The notes beneath the pieces are model-generated. The model ran no database searches. It saw nothing but the letters and a program-made list of their open reading frames with translations, and was not told the DNA's origin. DNA of 64,000 nt from Laetiporus sulphureus 93-53 (Eukaryota; Basidiomycota; Agaricomycetes; Polyporales; Laetiporaceae), in contig NW_024468548.1 in assembly GCF_001632365.1 (NCBI RefSeq), positions 7,257-71,256 on the forward strand, read 5' to 3'. Shown in pieces: positions 21,507-34,150 of this stretch. The translations under genes were made by a program, and so were the position numbers. Within the stretch, counting starts at the first letter, position 1. Each line of letters begins with the position of its first letter.

Positions 21507-23459
21507 TCAGCTCGCACTAGGGCTGCGAACCTTCGATCCAAGCAAGGCAGCGACTTCATAGCAGACAACTAGAAGAAGTTGGCCGACAAGGTCCATGAAA
21601 GCCGAATGCAGCGGTAGCGCATACATATCTGGGTCGAGCTTCCACTTCCAGAGAAGGTTAGTTGCTGCTTGAGCCAGGAACAAGGAAATTACGACCTGTT
21701 TGAAGGGTCAGACAAGTACGTGCTGAAACTATGTGCGTGGCGCTTACGGCTAATGCGAAGAAGATGACCTCCATAACCGCAAATACGATGGATAGATGTA
21801 GCCAGCCGAAAGCATAGAGCATCCCGACAAAGAGTATTTGAATTGGAAAGCTAACTGCCAGCAATGTGATCATCACTAGACGGCCGCTCGGATGAGGTTT
21901 GTGGTCGACATTTGACGGCAACAGGACCATCGCAGCTGCATGCAGCGCGGTAGACAAGCGTGAGATGAAGATAGCACCGACGCTGCCAGGTACACCTAAT
22001 GCATGACAGATCGTGAGGATATGCCAAGACGACCGGCAGAATTCGCTTACCTGTAATGACTACAGCTATTAGCGCAAACCCCCTATATCGGCTCACGAAA
22101 GCATCCAGCACGAGTCCAGTCCCGCTACTGATGATCATGGCAGCGATCAAAGGGGGCCATCCCTCCGTGACAAGATGCCTGACGTGAGGATTTCGGCGGA
22201 CTACTACCGTCCAGCCAATAGCAGCGATCGTGAGGAGAATGACTAGGATCAGTGGCACAGGTGTATCCACCATGCGCACCTGTAGCACAGAGACTACGCC
22301 CAAGATGGAAAGCGTCACCATGTCCCCGAGGCATCCCGCAACAGGAGGCGCTATATTGTCTGCAACAGGTGATAGGTCACATCACGGAAAGGAAGGCAGT
22401 ATATGAATTGACTTGCCGGGATCGAGTCCAAATCGGCGACAGAGAACGACCAGGCCACACATGAATGAGCCCAAGACAACACTGGACAAAGCGGTCGAGC
22501 ACATTGCGGCGGACGCAACCATAATAAATCTGCAAACCGACCGTCAGAAAATATATGGTACAGCGCGCAAGATGGATGTACTCGGAAGCGCCTGATATCT
22601 TCTTGCCTGTTTGCGGAAGAGCAGGAAGGGGTTTGCGGCTTTCGTGGAGAACTCGCGCATAGAGTCGACCATGCAGATTGTCGGACAGAGTCGCGTTACT
22701 CAAGCTGGTTAAGTTTCCCATCATAACCTCCACTGACTGCTCCGCAGATTGTGAAGAGACAATGCGACCCAATACGTATGAGACACAGGCGGCAACAAAC
22801 GAAACGACTGCAGCTTGCACTTGTAGTAGAGTCAGATTTCCGAGGATGAGTGCACGGCGTGTTTCGGGCTTGTCTAGCTCGCCGACATTGGCGGCGGTGC
22901 CCAAGCGCGCTGAGAGGTTCATCTCGAGGTTTCCTTTGAGATTCAACACCACGGGAATGATCATGATGAGCTCGTCGACACGAGACATAGCTTTCCAATG
23001 CTACAACTTGTGAGCGTACTGAATCCGGACGGACTGCTAAGCATACCGAAATTTTGTTCAAAAGATTTCCCGTAAATAGCAGTCCGGTGGTTGTGAGTAG
23101 AAGTGTCGGAAATGTCTGACAACGGATGATCGTATTCAATCGGGTGCCAAACGAAACTTATTCGTCATCCCTACCTCAATGACAATGCTCCTGACCTGAG
23201 CCCAAGTACTGGGCTTGTAGGTTGGTGGTGAAGGTGATACGACTCTGGCATGAGAACCAAGCAGCGCACGATCACCTTTATCTTCGCCATCACTGTCCTC
23301 CTCGTCCCCCTCATCGACGAGATCCGGGAAAGCAGAATCACGTCTGAAGCTGTTTCGGTGATGGCGGTCGGACGTCACACCGACCTCGTCAAATTCAGCA
23401 AGCTCTATACTGTCTGGGCTGGCCCACGGGCTCTCAGGAGGAGACTCGGAAAATTTCAT
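21507..23459 (-). CDS. SLC41/MgtE-type divalent cation (Mg2+) carrier
   Basis: SLC41 proteins carry Mg2+ across membranes through paired MgtE-like domains. Minus-strand exons include 23175-23459, 23047-23115, an exon starting at 23000, 22417-22529, 22051-22359, 21748-21995 and 21507-21695. An acidic cytosolic N-terminus (DLVDEGDEEDSDGEDKG) precedes the membrane region. The signature GNLEMNLSARLGTAANVGELD of repeat 1 and a repeat-2 counterpart (DNIAPPVAGCLGDMVTLS) are clear, with about ten hydrophobic segments. The intron 22360-22416 has a GC donor (GCAAGT) and keeps frame. The junction between the long third exon (ending near 22620-22700) and the exon beginning at 22529 could not be resolved in phase; a GCAAGA donor near 22617 is one candidate. 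That may reflect an extra small exon or a sequence error. Confidence 0.85.
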
Positions 23460-23829
23460 GTTGAGAGCATGAGGCAGGAGAGGGAGGTCAATGTTGAAGA
23501 CATTTTTGTTCTAAGTTCTATTTATTCGACCGCTCACGCCGCGCGGGTTTCGAATATATTACCCGGGAATTGCCGCCGGTCAATTAGCGAATGACACAAG
23601 CGCTTTATAACCATGCGAGAATAATTACGCGTGTGAAATATGACCTGATTTGTATGTCGCGTACCAGTCCATTCGGCGCTTAACTAACTTGCCTCCGGCC
23701 ACAACAGTGCTCCTCGAGCATTTGTGCAACTCTCCATTTGAGGATCGGATACGACCGGGAGTCGCTGTCTGGACTGCTTTTAACCGCAGGAACTTTCTGA
23801 GAGGCTCTTGACTGCGTGCCGTAATCATC
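23460..23829. promoter_or_regulatory. Shared upstream region of SLC41-like (minus) and ADA3 (plus) genes
   Basis: A 370-bp divergent spacer. It is AT-richer than the genes and includes TTATTCGACC and TTTATAACC stretches that could serve as TATA-like elements, which is inference only. Confidence 0.4.
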
Positions 23830-26486
23830 ATGTTCTCGGGTCTATCCCCATTCCCCTCGCCACCCGAAATCCACTCCATACTATTCAGGAAAGCTCCAGA
23901 GACCGTCCCTCCCACAGATGAACTACAGGTTCTGGTTGGGGAACTTCAGCTCGTCAAACAGAAGGCATTGGAGAGGGCCAAGAAAGCCGGCGAAGACCTC
24001 AAGATTATCGAGGAGTCTATGCGCCGACTGAAGGAGAGGGAGAAGGGCAAAGCTAAAGCAGCGGAGAAATTCACGCGAGAACGTGGCTGTGCGTACATCT
24101 TTGTCTACTTAGTTCGTTCACTCCCCTTGGAATACCTTTATTTATTCAAAGTCCGTCCTCTCTGCTCAATTGTGCGTCCGTCCATTCATTTGAAGACGCG
24201 CGGTGTCTGCCGTAATCTTCCGCACCTTCACGCCCTGTGGCCCGGGCACTATTTGCGAACTCTACGATCTGCAGTTTGGGGTGGTCTTTCCGCTGTGGTA
24301 AAACACATCGCATGAGTTACCCAAGTGGCGGCACATCGCGACCATCTTCGCGAATACGATGTGATTGCCATGATTATAATCCTAGGACGTCTGACAGGCA
24401 ATCATGATTATCTACACCGTAATCTGCGTACACATTTGCCACATCCGTCGCGGAACTGCCACCCTGGAATGCTATTGTGTTAGCGCCACCACACGGAGTT
24501 TGTTTCTGGCCAAGATGGGCCACTCCCCTTCGGTCGTCCTTGCTCTAGTCGCATATCGATATATACCCCCTCCCTCCATCGATTTCCTCTTAGTTATAAT
24601 GTCCGTTGTCCGTAAACGATCGTTGCGTTCTGATGTCTTCTCAATGACAGTCACCCCACTGCCGAACGGCGAAGAAACACGATTGTCTGTGCAGCCCCAA
24701 CCACCTATTTCACGTCCACGCGTACCACCGGCACCTCCAATCTCCGTTCCATTGACTCCTACGCCAGCGATCGAGTCTCGCAGGTCGTAAGTCGTGATTG
24801 ACTGGTACGCGTTTACCACTAATATTCCACAGCATGACCGAGGAGATGAAGAAGAAGAAGAAGAAACGGAAGCGCGAAGATATAAGCGATGGCGAGGGTG
24901 AGTCCACGTCGTAGTGTTCGGTGATCACTCGGTGACAATGCCTCTGTGCGTGCAGAGCCTCCAAAGATTCGCAAAGTATCACCTGTGCCAGCGCACACGC
25001 ACCCACACACACCACCGGTGAAGACAACGAAGTACCCTTCTGCGTCGCTTGTATTCAACAAGGTACGCGTTTGTGTCTCATTGTTATGGTGCGCCACCAT
25101 CTGATGCGCTACATAGCCCGCCGGCCCTGATTTTGCCCTCCCGCCACAGAGCTCACTGTTGCCTGCGCGTCCACCTGTTCTTCCAGCGCCAGTTGCAGGA
25201 CCGAGTACACCTACAGAAGTCACTGAAGACTTCAGCAGGAGCAAGCCGCCCGGTAACCAGGTGCAAGTGAGCACGTTTTACACGAGCATCGAGCCGTGGA
25301 TCCGGCCGATCAAGGAGGAGGACATCGGCTTCCTCGAGTATACTGGCGACGACGTCGAACCGTTTGTGCTCCCAAAGCGCGGGCGGCACTACTCGGAGGT
25401 GTGGGAAGAGGAAGACACTGCGCTGTATGGCGGGCCACTTCCTACCACGGTCGCGGTGCGTGCCACCGCGCCGAGACATGCATCGGTGTCTGAGCCTCTG
25501 CCGCGTTGGGAGCCGTCGACGTTGATGGAGACGGATTTGTTGACTGAGGAGCGGGGACACGGCCCGCTTTCGGAGCGGCTGGTCAGTGCACTCATACCAA
25601 TGCACGATGCAACAGAATGGAAGGGCGTGAAAGCTGCTGAGGAGGCGATGGAAGGTCGCCCAGGGACGAACGGTGCCGCAGCGCAAGCAGCGCGAGATAA
25701 GCTCAACGTGGCCGATCTCGAAGACCGGGTCAAGAACGTGCTTCGCTTTTATGGTCTACTTCATGAAACGGTGGGTCATCATAACTTTCACAGTTGGCAT
25801 TGCTATTAATAGCATTATGACTCAAATATTAGCCTGACTTCTCGGAAGCAGTAGACGACCCGATAGCCACTGCCCTGCGCCATGCTCAACGCGAACTGAG
25901 GACAGTCCTCGCGACCAACAAGGCACGCAGAACGCGACTGGCAGCCATCGCGCGAGACAGACTCGGCTATCAGGAGTATCTCGATCTGCGCGACTCGATC
26001 GACAAGAATATCACGACGCTGTACTCTAAGCTACAGAAGAAGGACGGTCCGAAATCAAGCAAGAAGAAGAAGAAGAGCGCGGAGCCCAACGGCGTCGCAA
26101 ACGGCACACTCGACGGGCTTGCTGCACTGCCTCCTTGTCCAGCAGCGCTTGGGCTCGCTCAAGACGAGCAAAAGCGGCTCAGTGTGCCTGAGCAGCTGAA
26201 GAAGCTTGTGCAGACGAGACGGCAATGGGTAGACACCGTGGGAGGCATATTTGATGAGAAGGAGACGGAAAGCCCCGGACGTATATATGGTCTGCCAAAG
26301 ACGAGTGTATATGAGGGGATCGAGGAGGAAGTGCGGCGCGAGCTGGCGCGGTTAGGACTCCCGGCCTTTGAGCCGGGCTCGAAGTCGCGTCAGGGCGCGA
26401 ATGGCACGTTGGATGCACGGACTAGTACTACATTTAGTAGTAAGGGCAAGGAGAGAGCGCCAGAGGATTATATGGAGATAGGATGA
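23830..26486 (+). CDS. NGG1: SAGA/ADA histone acetyltransferase subunit Ada3 (Ngg1)
   Basis: Ada3 bridges Gcn5-Ada2 within the SAGA and ADA complexes. The C-terminal half is secure: exons 24956-25062, 25150-25770 and 25833-26486 encode the typical Ada3 block, including VADLEDRVKNVLRFYGLL, PDFSEAVDDPIATALRHAQ, RLAAIARDRLGYQEYLDL and a final QTRRQWVDTVGGIF segment. Upstream, 24833-24897 encodes a Lys-run (KKKKKKRKRED) nuclear-localisation-like motif. The N-terminal exon begins at 23830 (MFSGLSPFPSPPEIHS) with a helical Lys/Glu segment. How 24089-24786 is spliced could not be determined; a Pro-rich frame around 24640-24786 probably belongs to the protein. Confidence 0.88.
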
Positions 26487-26657
26487 TGGACGATGCTGAT
26501 TGCATTGTTGCGACTTTTCTCACTGTGGTCTTCATTTGCGGAGAATCGGTACCTGCGTTTTCTCCCTTGCAATGCATCATTGTTTGTTCGGGAGGGGGTA
26601 TGACATCGTGAATGATGGGCCAAGTGCGAGAGTGACCAGGTCGAAGAAATGCATGTC

Positions 26658-27598
26658 TCAGGCAGCTGTTTTCGTCTTCCGAGACGTTTTGACACGACTG
26701 CTCTCTCCCTTCCTCTTTTTCTTCTTCGGCAGCTCACCAGCAGTTGCAAATACATCAGCGGAGGGACGTCCCTGCGTAGAAGGCGACATCGACGAATCCT
26801 CCACCTGATCTACATCCATCGAGTCCAGTAAAGTGTTTGTGGAAGAAACTGAACCGATCGGCATAAAGCGATGTGTCAAGACTTCCGAAGGATAGCGAGG
26901 CCGCGGAGGGTTCTTATACATGGGTGCAGAGCCGGAGCTTGACGCTTCTGGTGCTGCAAGTGTAGGTAACACCGGTTTTGCGGTGATCACAAGATGGCGC
27001 GCAATCGGCCTGGGTGCTACAACACCTAAGGATACAGCGGCACGGGAGGTGACGGAGAACATACCCTGATACAATCTCCCGCCCTTCCTTTTCCTCGGTA
27101 AGAGGCAGCTTAGGCTTTTAAGCTCCTCGCCACCCACAACGTCTGCCGAACCATCGCCCAGCGACCACACATCGTAGGCAGTGCTTTTACGGTCTATATA
27201 TCCTATGCGGGTCGCACGGGAAGAAGATGGCACGTCGAGCTTCACATTTTCTAGGTGTTTTGCTTCGAGCTGGAACGGGGATCAGCGACGTGAATGAATG
27301 TAAAGTCAAAGAGAGCTCTCACCCCTTTCGGCATGCGAATCACCCACAGCTCAAGGTTCTCGTCGTCCTTCAGCGCGTCCCAATCGAATTTGCCGACGTC
27401 AACATCATGGTCTATCAGTGTAAAGCCTGGAGGCGGCTTGTATTCCCAATCTTCGTCCTTCCCGCTCCCATTTGCGGGCGCAACGCCTTCCGCTCGGGAC
27501 TTTGCCTTGCTTGAGGCTACTTGGCCATCTGAATGCTCTTTTGTTGCCATTGGGAGAGAGCCTTCACGTTCCGAGTCAGAACCAGCTGAAGAGCTCAT
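26658..27598 (-). CDS. RPA34: RNA polymerase I subunit A34.5-like
   Basis: A34.5 pairs with A49 on RNA polymerase I in the nucleolus and stimulates rRNA synthesis. Two exons (27323-27598 and 26658-27269) give 295 residues; an upstream in-frame Met at 27631 is possible. The core YKPPPGFTLIDHDVDVGKFDW followed by LELWVIRMP and KHLENVKLDV is typical of the A34.5 N-terminal dimerisation region, and the tail ends in a Lys-rich basic segment (KKKKRKGESSRVKTSRKTK), as in fungal members. It converges on ADA3, whose stop is only 171 bp away. Confidence 0.85.
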
Positions 27599-28004
27599 GG
27601 CTTGACCAGGGAATAGTACAGATAGAACCAAATTGTTCTATATATAAGCGCCCGAAGCAGCGTCGACAGTGTTGACGCTAAGACTCCGAGCTTCGGTTGA
27701 TGTACCGCTAGCAATATCATGCATATGCATATCGACGAGACCATAGATTTTTCGATAACGACAATATGTGTCCCTTGCTACAATGACATAGGCCAGGTCG
27801 CCACCTCCGATCACAGCTGCGAGCCATGGCAACTTAAGTCTTAAAGTCTTTGAGTAGGAGCGCAGTATAATATCCCGTTCAGGATGTCCAACCGCAGGCC
27901 TGCATCGTGCAACAATATCACTGCTGAGCACATGGAGCCAATAGCTACAAGAAATACATAAAAGCTGATGAGGTCCTTACAACAAGCCGTCCGTGAATAC
28001 AAAA
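27599..28004. other. Intergenic gap between two minus-strand genes
   Basis: Contains the promoter of the A34.5 gene and the 3' flank of the ABC transporter. No gene supported. Confidence 0.45.
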
Positions 28005-31000
28005 TCATCGTCTCTCCCTAACCTTTATCCACACAGCGCCGATTACCATCACACCGAATCCAGCAATGAAAGCAAACAACACAAGTACATCGCGATAATA
28101 GTTGTTCTCGCCGAAGCCGAATAGCTGAGCGAGAGAGATCACATTAGCGAGAACACCAATATATAGAAGATTAGTCGCTCACGTCTTCCATGATCAAACT
28201 CGCCGATATGTCCACAGGAACACCTTCCAGTGAGTCTTCAATCATGAGACCAGATCCGACCTCATTCACCGACAGTGCTTCGAGGTTGTACTTGAGCGGA
28301 CAGAGCCATTGAAGCCATCGGAGTACGGGAGGGATAGTATCCAGGTGAACGAAGAAGCCTGCGTATGTCATCTGATAGAGTGCGAGCAGGGCACTAAGCA
28401 GGATCGCAATACCGCCGTTGCGGAAGACACAGGCAAGAAGGAAATTCTGTGAGAAAGGCGCGTCAGGAAACGGGAGAAGCACAGTGAGGGAGGGCGACTC
28501 ACAAAGAGCGTCATCACGAGCGTGTACAAAACGAGGATGAATAGGAACTTGAAGAAGTGCGCCGCATCAGGGGCCAATCCGACCATCCAATATGCCCTGA
28601 AACAGGAGAGGATGCGTTGAATGACAAATAACTGGGCAATAAAAACCACTGTTGCTTACACAGTCGACACAATGATGGTAGGCAACACACGTAGCGGTAT
28701 AACGTCGAAAATGAACCGCGACATAAGCCATGCAGTCGGACTGTAAATTTGACGGTCAGGATCACGTCGACGACGTTACTTATGAGACGTCTCGCCGACC
28801 TATAGTATGAAGCAGATCGTTCTCTTAGGAAAAGCGGGCGAATCTCGACAATGTTGTACAATGCGCTCAGAGTCGAGAATGCAATGAGGGCACCCTGGTT
28901 AGTCATCAGAAGAAGTCGACCACATAGCAATTGCATGACTTACCAAGAAAAACAAACATCCCACGCGAGACTGAAAGCCAGCAATGGTGATTCCTGTCTT
29001 GTAATACATACCGCCTAGCAGAATTGAACAAGATTAGACAATCATACGGGACGCGGCCAATTTTAAGGTTACATACCAACAAACACGCCAAGGATGCACG
29101 CTACACCAGTATGCGTAAGGAATAACGTCTTATCCCTATCAAATGAATATTCAGCAGCCGGCATTTACTTGAGAAGAAAACAAAAATAATAACCTTCTCA
29201 AAATCTTCCACTCTCTGCCAGACAACACCTCAAACTGCGTTAAGAACGTTGTCGCATACTTCTGGCCGAAATATCTGCTCCGCCACGAGCTTCCTACGCC
29301 CTTCTGTGCCTCGTCGCCGCCACCGAGAACGACTATCTCATTACTCGACAGCTTCTCCGCATTCTCGCCAGTGCTCGTCTTATCGTTCTTCGACGTCTGA
29401 AACAGCCCGATGGAAGGGTCGCTCGCGACATCAAGGAGGTAGTCAGCGACATTATAGCCTGCGGTGTATGGAATGCCATGCGCAGAGAAATATTGGGATG
29501 GTATAAGGCCGCCTGGACCGGAGTAGAGCGCGCGGCCGTGCGATAGAAGAAGGATCTTGTCGAATGTCTGGAAGAGCTGAGAGCTGAACACAAATATGTC
29601 AGCCGAACACTGGTTGATATCAAAGATACCAACGGACTCACCTAGGCTGGTGAATCGACGCAATTACTGCAGTAGGATTCTCCGCATCGTGAGCCAATGT
29701 ACTCAAGACTTCCGCCACCTTCTTCGCCGACACAGAATCGAGCCCACTCGTCGGCTCATCCAGGATCAACACGTCCGGCCGCGCGACAAGCTCCAGTCCA
29801 ATGCTGACCCTGCGCATCTCTCCGCCGCTAATCCCACGTTTCTCCCCATCGCCAATGCGAATGTCGCGGACGTGCGAAATGCCCAGCTGCGAGAGCACGG
29901 CATCGACTCGGACGATCTTCTCTGAGTCTGGAATACTTTCCGGGAGGCGCAGGCGTGCGGCGAAGAGTATCGCTTCGTGCACGGTGAGCATGGGCGGGAG
30001 GATGTCCTGCTGCGGCACAAAGCCGATGCGCGACGGTATGGAAGAAGAGCTCTCAGATCTGGGCGTAGAAGGCGAGAAGGAGACAGAACCAGTGACATGG
30101 CCTGACTTGCTCTTCCCGGCTAGGATCTCAATCAAAGTTGTCTTACCGGCACCTATAATGCGGCGTTAGAGACACAGATTTGAGCCATTTTATTTTACTT
30201 ACCACTTGGACCCATGATAGCCATCATCTCACCTGGCGAGACGAGTCCGCTGACATTATCCAGCACAACTCTGTGATCATTCAGGTCTCGACGAGCCCGT
30301 CTGCTCTTCAATGGGCTGACGAGGGAGGACCAGGAATAATCACCGCTACCTGGGACGAAGTAGCTGACATCGGACCAGCTGACGGCAACGCCGCCATTCT
30401 TGCCGGAAGCGTGAGGTCCAGTTTTGCGTGCACGCCGTTGGCAGAACCATCCATATGCCAGGAACAGCAGCGCGAGGAGGATAAGTCCGCCCACGACGGC
30501 TAACCCCGCGATGACGCCTCCGCTGAGCGATTTTTTACTATCAGAAGAGCCGGATGTACTCGTGGAGTTGTTTGAGATGTCGTCAATCACGTATTGGCTG
30601 ACGCATTCACCAAATTCGCATCCTGTGAGGGTGAGGCCGTTGGAGCCGAACACAGACTCGATAGTCGCCTGCTTGAATGCGCACGTAGCGGTGTTGTTCC
30701 CTGAGGACGGTGCATCGCAAGAAATGGTGAGCGTGCCCGACAAGTCGTCGATGATCGACGTGAGGTTTGTCGTAGACACGCCTCCACAGAATGTAGTATT
30801 CGGGATGCAAGTACACCGCAGGCTCTCGCATGTCCAGTCCGAGTCGCTGTCCGTCGAGTTCCCTGCATCTTGAATGCACGAGTCAGCATTGCAGTAGAAC
30901 TGTTCAACACCGGCGTAGAAAAGCTGCGCATATATCGACCCAGCCGAGCCAAATCCAGTCACATTTGGCACAGGAGTGAGCGAGGGGTTCAGCGTGCGGA

Positions 31001-31462
31001 GAATATTGATGGTCGAAGATAGGGGATAGATTGCTTGCAGCGTGGGGTTCTAGAACGAGTGAGACAACAGTAGACAGTAGATAGCAGGGCACGCACATCA
31101 ACCGCACAGCTCATCACCCCTGCCGCATATACCCTCGGGTCAACATTGCACACCAGCGTGTCGTTCTCCGCGCCCGAGAGGCTCGACGAGCTCACACTCG
31201 AGCTGTATCCCGCTTTCGAGTACCCAGACTGACACGCGCTCGCCGTCCTGCAAACGTTGCACCCAGTCCCCGACCAGCCGCTCTCACAGTTACACCCCGT
31301 GATGTTCGGAAAACCACCAGATGACGCTGACGCCAGCGAGCGGCTCGCGCCGTCGAATATCGTGCCACCACAGGCAGGCTCCGAGCAGTCAGAGCTGCCA
31401 AATCCCGTCGGGCAGCCGCACGACGAGCCGTTCACGATCCCATAGTTGCCGCAGGAGACCAT
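28005..31462 (-). CDS. Adp1-like ABCG transporter with EGF-like Cys-rich N-terminus
   Basis: A half-size ABC transporter of the ABCG class, substrate unknown. The N-terminus has EGF-like Cys repeats (CGCPTGFGSSDC, CNCESGWSGTGCNVC) and a large N-glycosylatable domain with many NxS/T sites. A single membrane helix follows (GVIAGLAVVGGLILLALLFLAY). The ATPase has Walker A GPSGAGKTTL split by an intron (about 30152-30202), PQQDILPP, signature ISGGEMRRVSIG and Walker B DVLILDEPTSGLDS. A six-helix ABC2 membrane domain lies in many small exons (28.0-29.2 kb), ending WIKVRERR. This order matches yeast Adp1. The chosen Met at 31462 is not followed by a signal peptide and the first Cys block of homologues is missing, so the 5' end is either missed or truncated. 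Confidence 0.88.
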
Positions 31463-34150
31463 CGCGCGGTCATATGCGTGAAGCAGGAAAGACGCGGAAG
31501 GGGGCTTTCCGCTCGCACCACCTTGAATTAGAGCACATTCTTATAACGCCCACTATACCGTATCCGCGCGGACTCTGAACGCGCTCCGCACACGTGACCA
31601 TCGCGAGGTCGAGGAGATCCAAATGTGCTCAGTGGCGTTACGTGAGTCTTCGCCGTGTCTGCACGTTGAACAAAGAAAGGAAGCATGGTGCATGAGAATT
31701 TGAAGTCAAGCAACGCACCGAGCAGCGGTGACATATGATACTGGGTGTTGAGTACGGCCAAGGTACTGAAGAATTTGAATCTACAGATTCCCCTATGTCT
31801 CCGACATCCACCAAAGAAAATGGAGCCTGGATGCCTGGATGACAAGCCCTAGGGGCGTCGACAACATGGACCTATCCGCGATCAGGTACGCCTCAGCTAC
31901 ATCGGTATGTTGTGCAAAATCGGCAACTCACGGGATGCGGCGACTTTGGTCTCCATTCTAATTATAAGGTCATGCAACACGGCAGCGAAGAGAATCGTCC
32001 GAGCAACGGAGAAATACCCTTCGCAACCTCCCGCTCTGCAAGCCTACCTAACGCCGTGCGTGCCAATCCAAGCACCTCTCTGTTGCTTCTTTCAAATGCG
32101 AGCAGCGCATGCATGAAACTCGTTCCCATTCTATCTCACCGCATCATGCGGAGCACAGGGAGGTTGCATAGATACCGAAGAGAAGAGTCGTACGACATCT
32201 GGCCATGTGACGGAAGTACTTGCACGAACTCCCTTCCAGAAGTCTCCGAGATGACCGCAGCGACCGCAGCGGAGCCTAATAGACACTCGCCTCGCAACTG
32301 ATTAGTAGAAAGTGCAGTCTGCGAACGGCCCCATGGCGGTAACTTCTGCACTGTTCTCCATGTGATACCGGTATCACTATAACGTATGGGTAGGACCGTC
32401 AATGTTCAGCCCGAACGTGAGCATACATAGCCGGAAAACACGCACAATTTGTTGTATAACATTCGGGGACGTCCAAAGAGGCAATAGGACTCTCTCATCG
32501 CCGGGCGTGCACAATAGCGTCCACGTCGCGGCTTAGCTTGTTGCATGTGCGCGCGACATGTTCTAACGCACGACAGCAAGCTGATGCAAAAAAAAAGAGA
32601 TACAATGAGATCAGCATGGCCTCGTACACATCCCGATTCTGCTCGCCCATAATTGCGAGTTGTTTGACATTTGAAGCGAAAGCTCATCCAATATTTAGTC
32701 ACCCACCGCACAAAATAGAGCGCTGAGAATGTTGCAATGGTAGTGCGTATGCTCTCAAAATCGGTACCTCGTATCAAGCCATTCTGCCCTGAGCAGGCAC
32801 TGCAGTGAACAGAGAGCACAAGTTGTTTGACGACTCTTGACGAGGAAGGCCGAAGGCGCTCCGAATTTTGATCCGCTAATCACGTGATACGACGCGAGAA
32901 ACACGCGTCGTAGCGCCCGCGCGTGACCGCGTCTCGTCTCACTACGGCGCGCTTCCGCTCAACTCCCGCTGGAATAGAATCACCACCAAACACACTCTCC
33001 GACTGGCCTAGGTCGACAACGTTTGCAGACTGTCAATTTTCAGTGTTTTGCACATCCAGAACCCGAAAGGCATCGGCATGCGGATCGGCTAGCTCGCTGA
33101 GATTCTGATCGCCGCGGGAGCTTTGCTGGGGCAGCAGATAAAATGGCCGACATGAGGCATGGGCAGCAAAGGAGCTTGCTTCCTTTCGATAAGCAGCTCC
33201 ATATGGCCAACGTATCTCCTACACGACTTGCAGCCCGCCACTCTGTCTTGCAACATGACAGCATGTCATCTACCCGACGATTCGTGCATGAGCGTGTATG
33301 ACATATCGGGTATGTGTTATCTGTGATAACGCTGCAATATGTATTCCTGATGCTTGCGATAGGGTGATTGTCAATGAAAAGCCGACTTTTCGACGACGTC
33401 TCGGATTCTTTCAATGTGACTGTATTTATCGGGTGACCGAGTTTTCTATTGAGTGGCTCACTGAACAGCGTCTGACGCAGCCGAAAACTTACGTTGCAAC
33501 TATTCGTCTCCGATCATGATTTGTCTCATCGTGCAGCACCCTTGCGCAGTCCGGGACGCTCGGCGGCACGTAAACTCGTCACGATCCCCCGCCAAATGAT
33601 CCGACCATTCCCAAGGCAATATCGCGAGACGTGCATCGTGGACCAACAGCGAAATGCCGCCTTGGTGTGCTTGCACGGTTTGGTTATCGCTTTCCTCTGC
33701 GATGAACGAACGTGTGACGAGCGTCACGCACGGTCGTCCGAAGGACTTGGCGTGTGACCGTGACGGATCATCGACTCCTATCGTCTGGGGGGTCACGTCA
33801 CGAGCATCACGGTCGGTGTGCTGCCCTCGTTGACTCCACTCATCTCCCCCCCACCTCTAAAACCACTGCGCCTTTTCCTCTTTCCCTCCATGACTATGCT
33901 TTCCTGACCACTCTGCATTCTCGACACGTACAAAGCTGTGCTGTGTCCAGCATTTCCAGGTCACTAGTGTATTCCAGACCCTCCTATCCCAGGTCGGTTT
34001 GCATTTCATACCGCTGACCGCGCATTTGACTGCGCGTTGGGTCCTCTGGAACTGCACCCTTGCATCACTCTCGACGATCTCATAAGGGGCCAGACGGATC
34101 CTCATCTTGTACTCTGACACCCACCATCCCCGTTTTTCAATCCCACCAGC
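31463..34150. other. Long intergenic region without supported genes
   Basis: 2.7 kb between the ABC transporter and the kinase gene, transcribed away from each other. Only short frames occur; the longest (31912-32301, plus) has no recognisable domain and no splice partner. The left 150 bp should be the ABC gene promoter (TTATAA-like at about 31540). CACGTGA motifs occur near 31591 and 32881, which bHLH factors could bind (inference). Confidence 0.45.

Noticed and set aside
24845..24870. GAA/AAG microsatellite in ADA3
   Set aside because: It encodes the basic Lys run of the protein and is a common low-complexity feature.
28005..31462. Specialised gene cluster (transporter plus regulator plus enzymes) around the ABC gene
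   Set aside because: Neighbours are housekeeping genes; no biosynthetic backbone enzyme occurs in the window.
31912..32301. 129-residue plus-strand frame
   Set aside because: No domain, signal peptide, splice partner or favourable composition.
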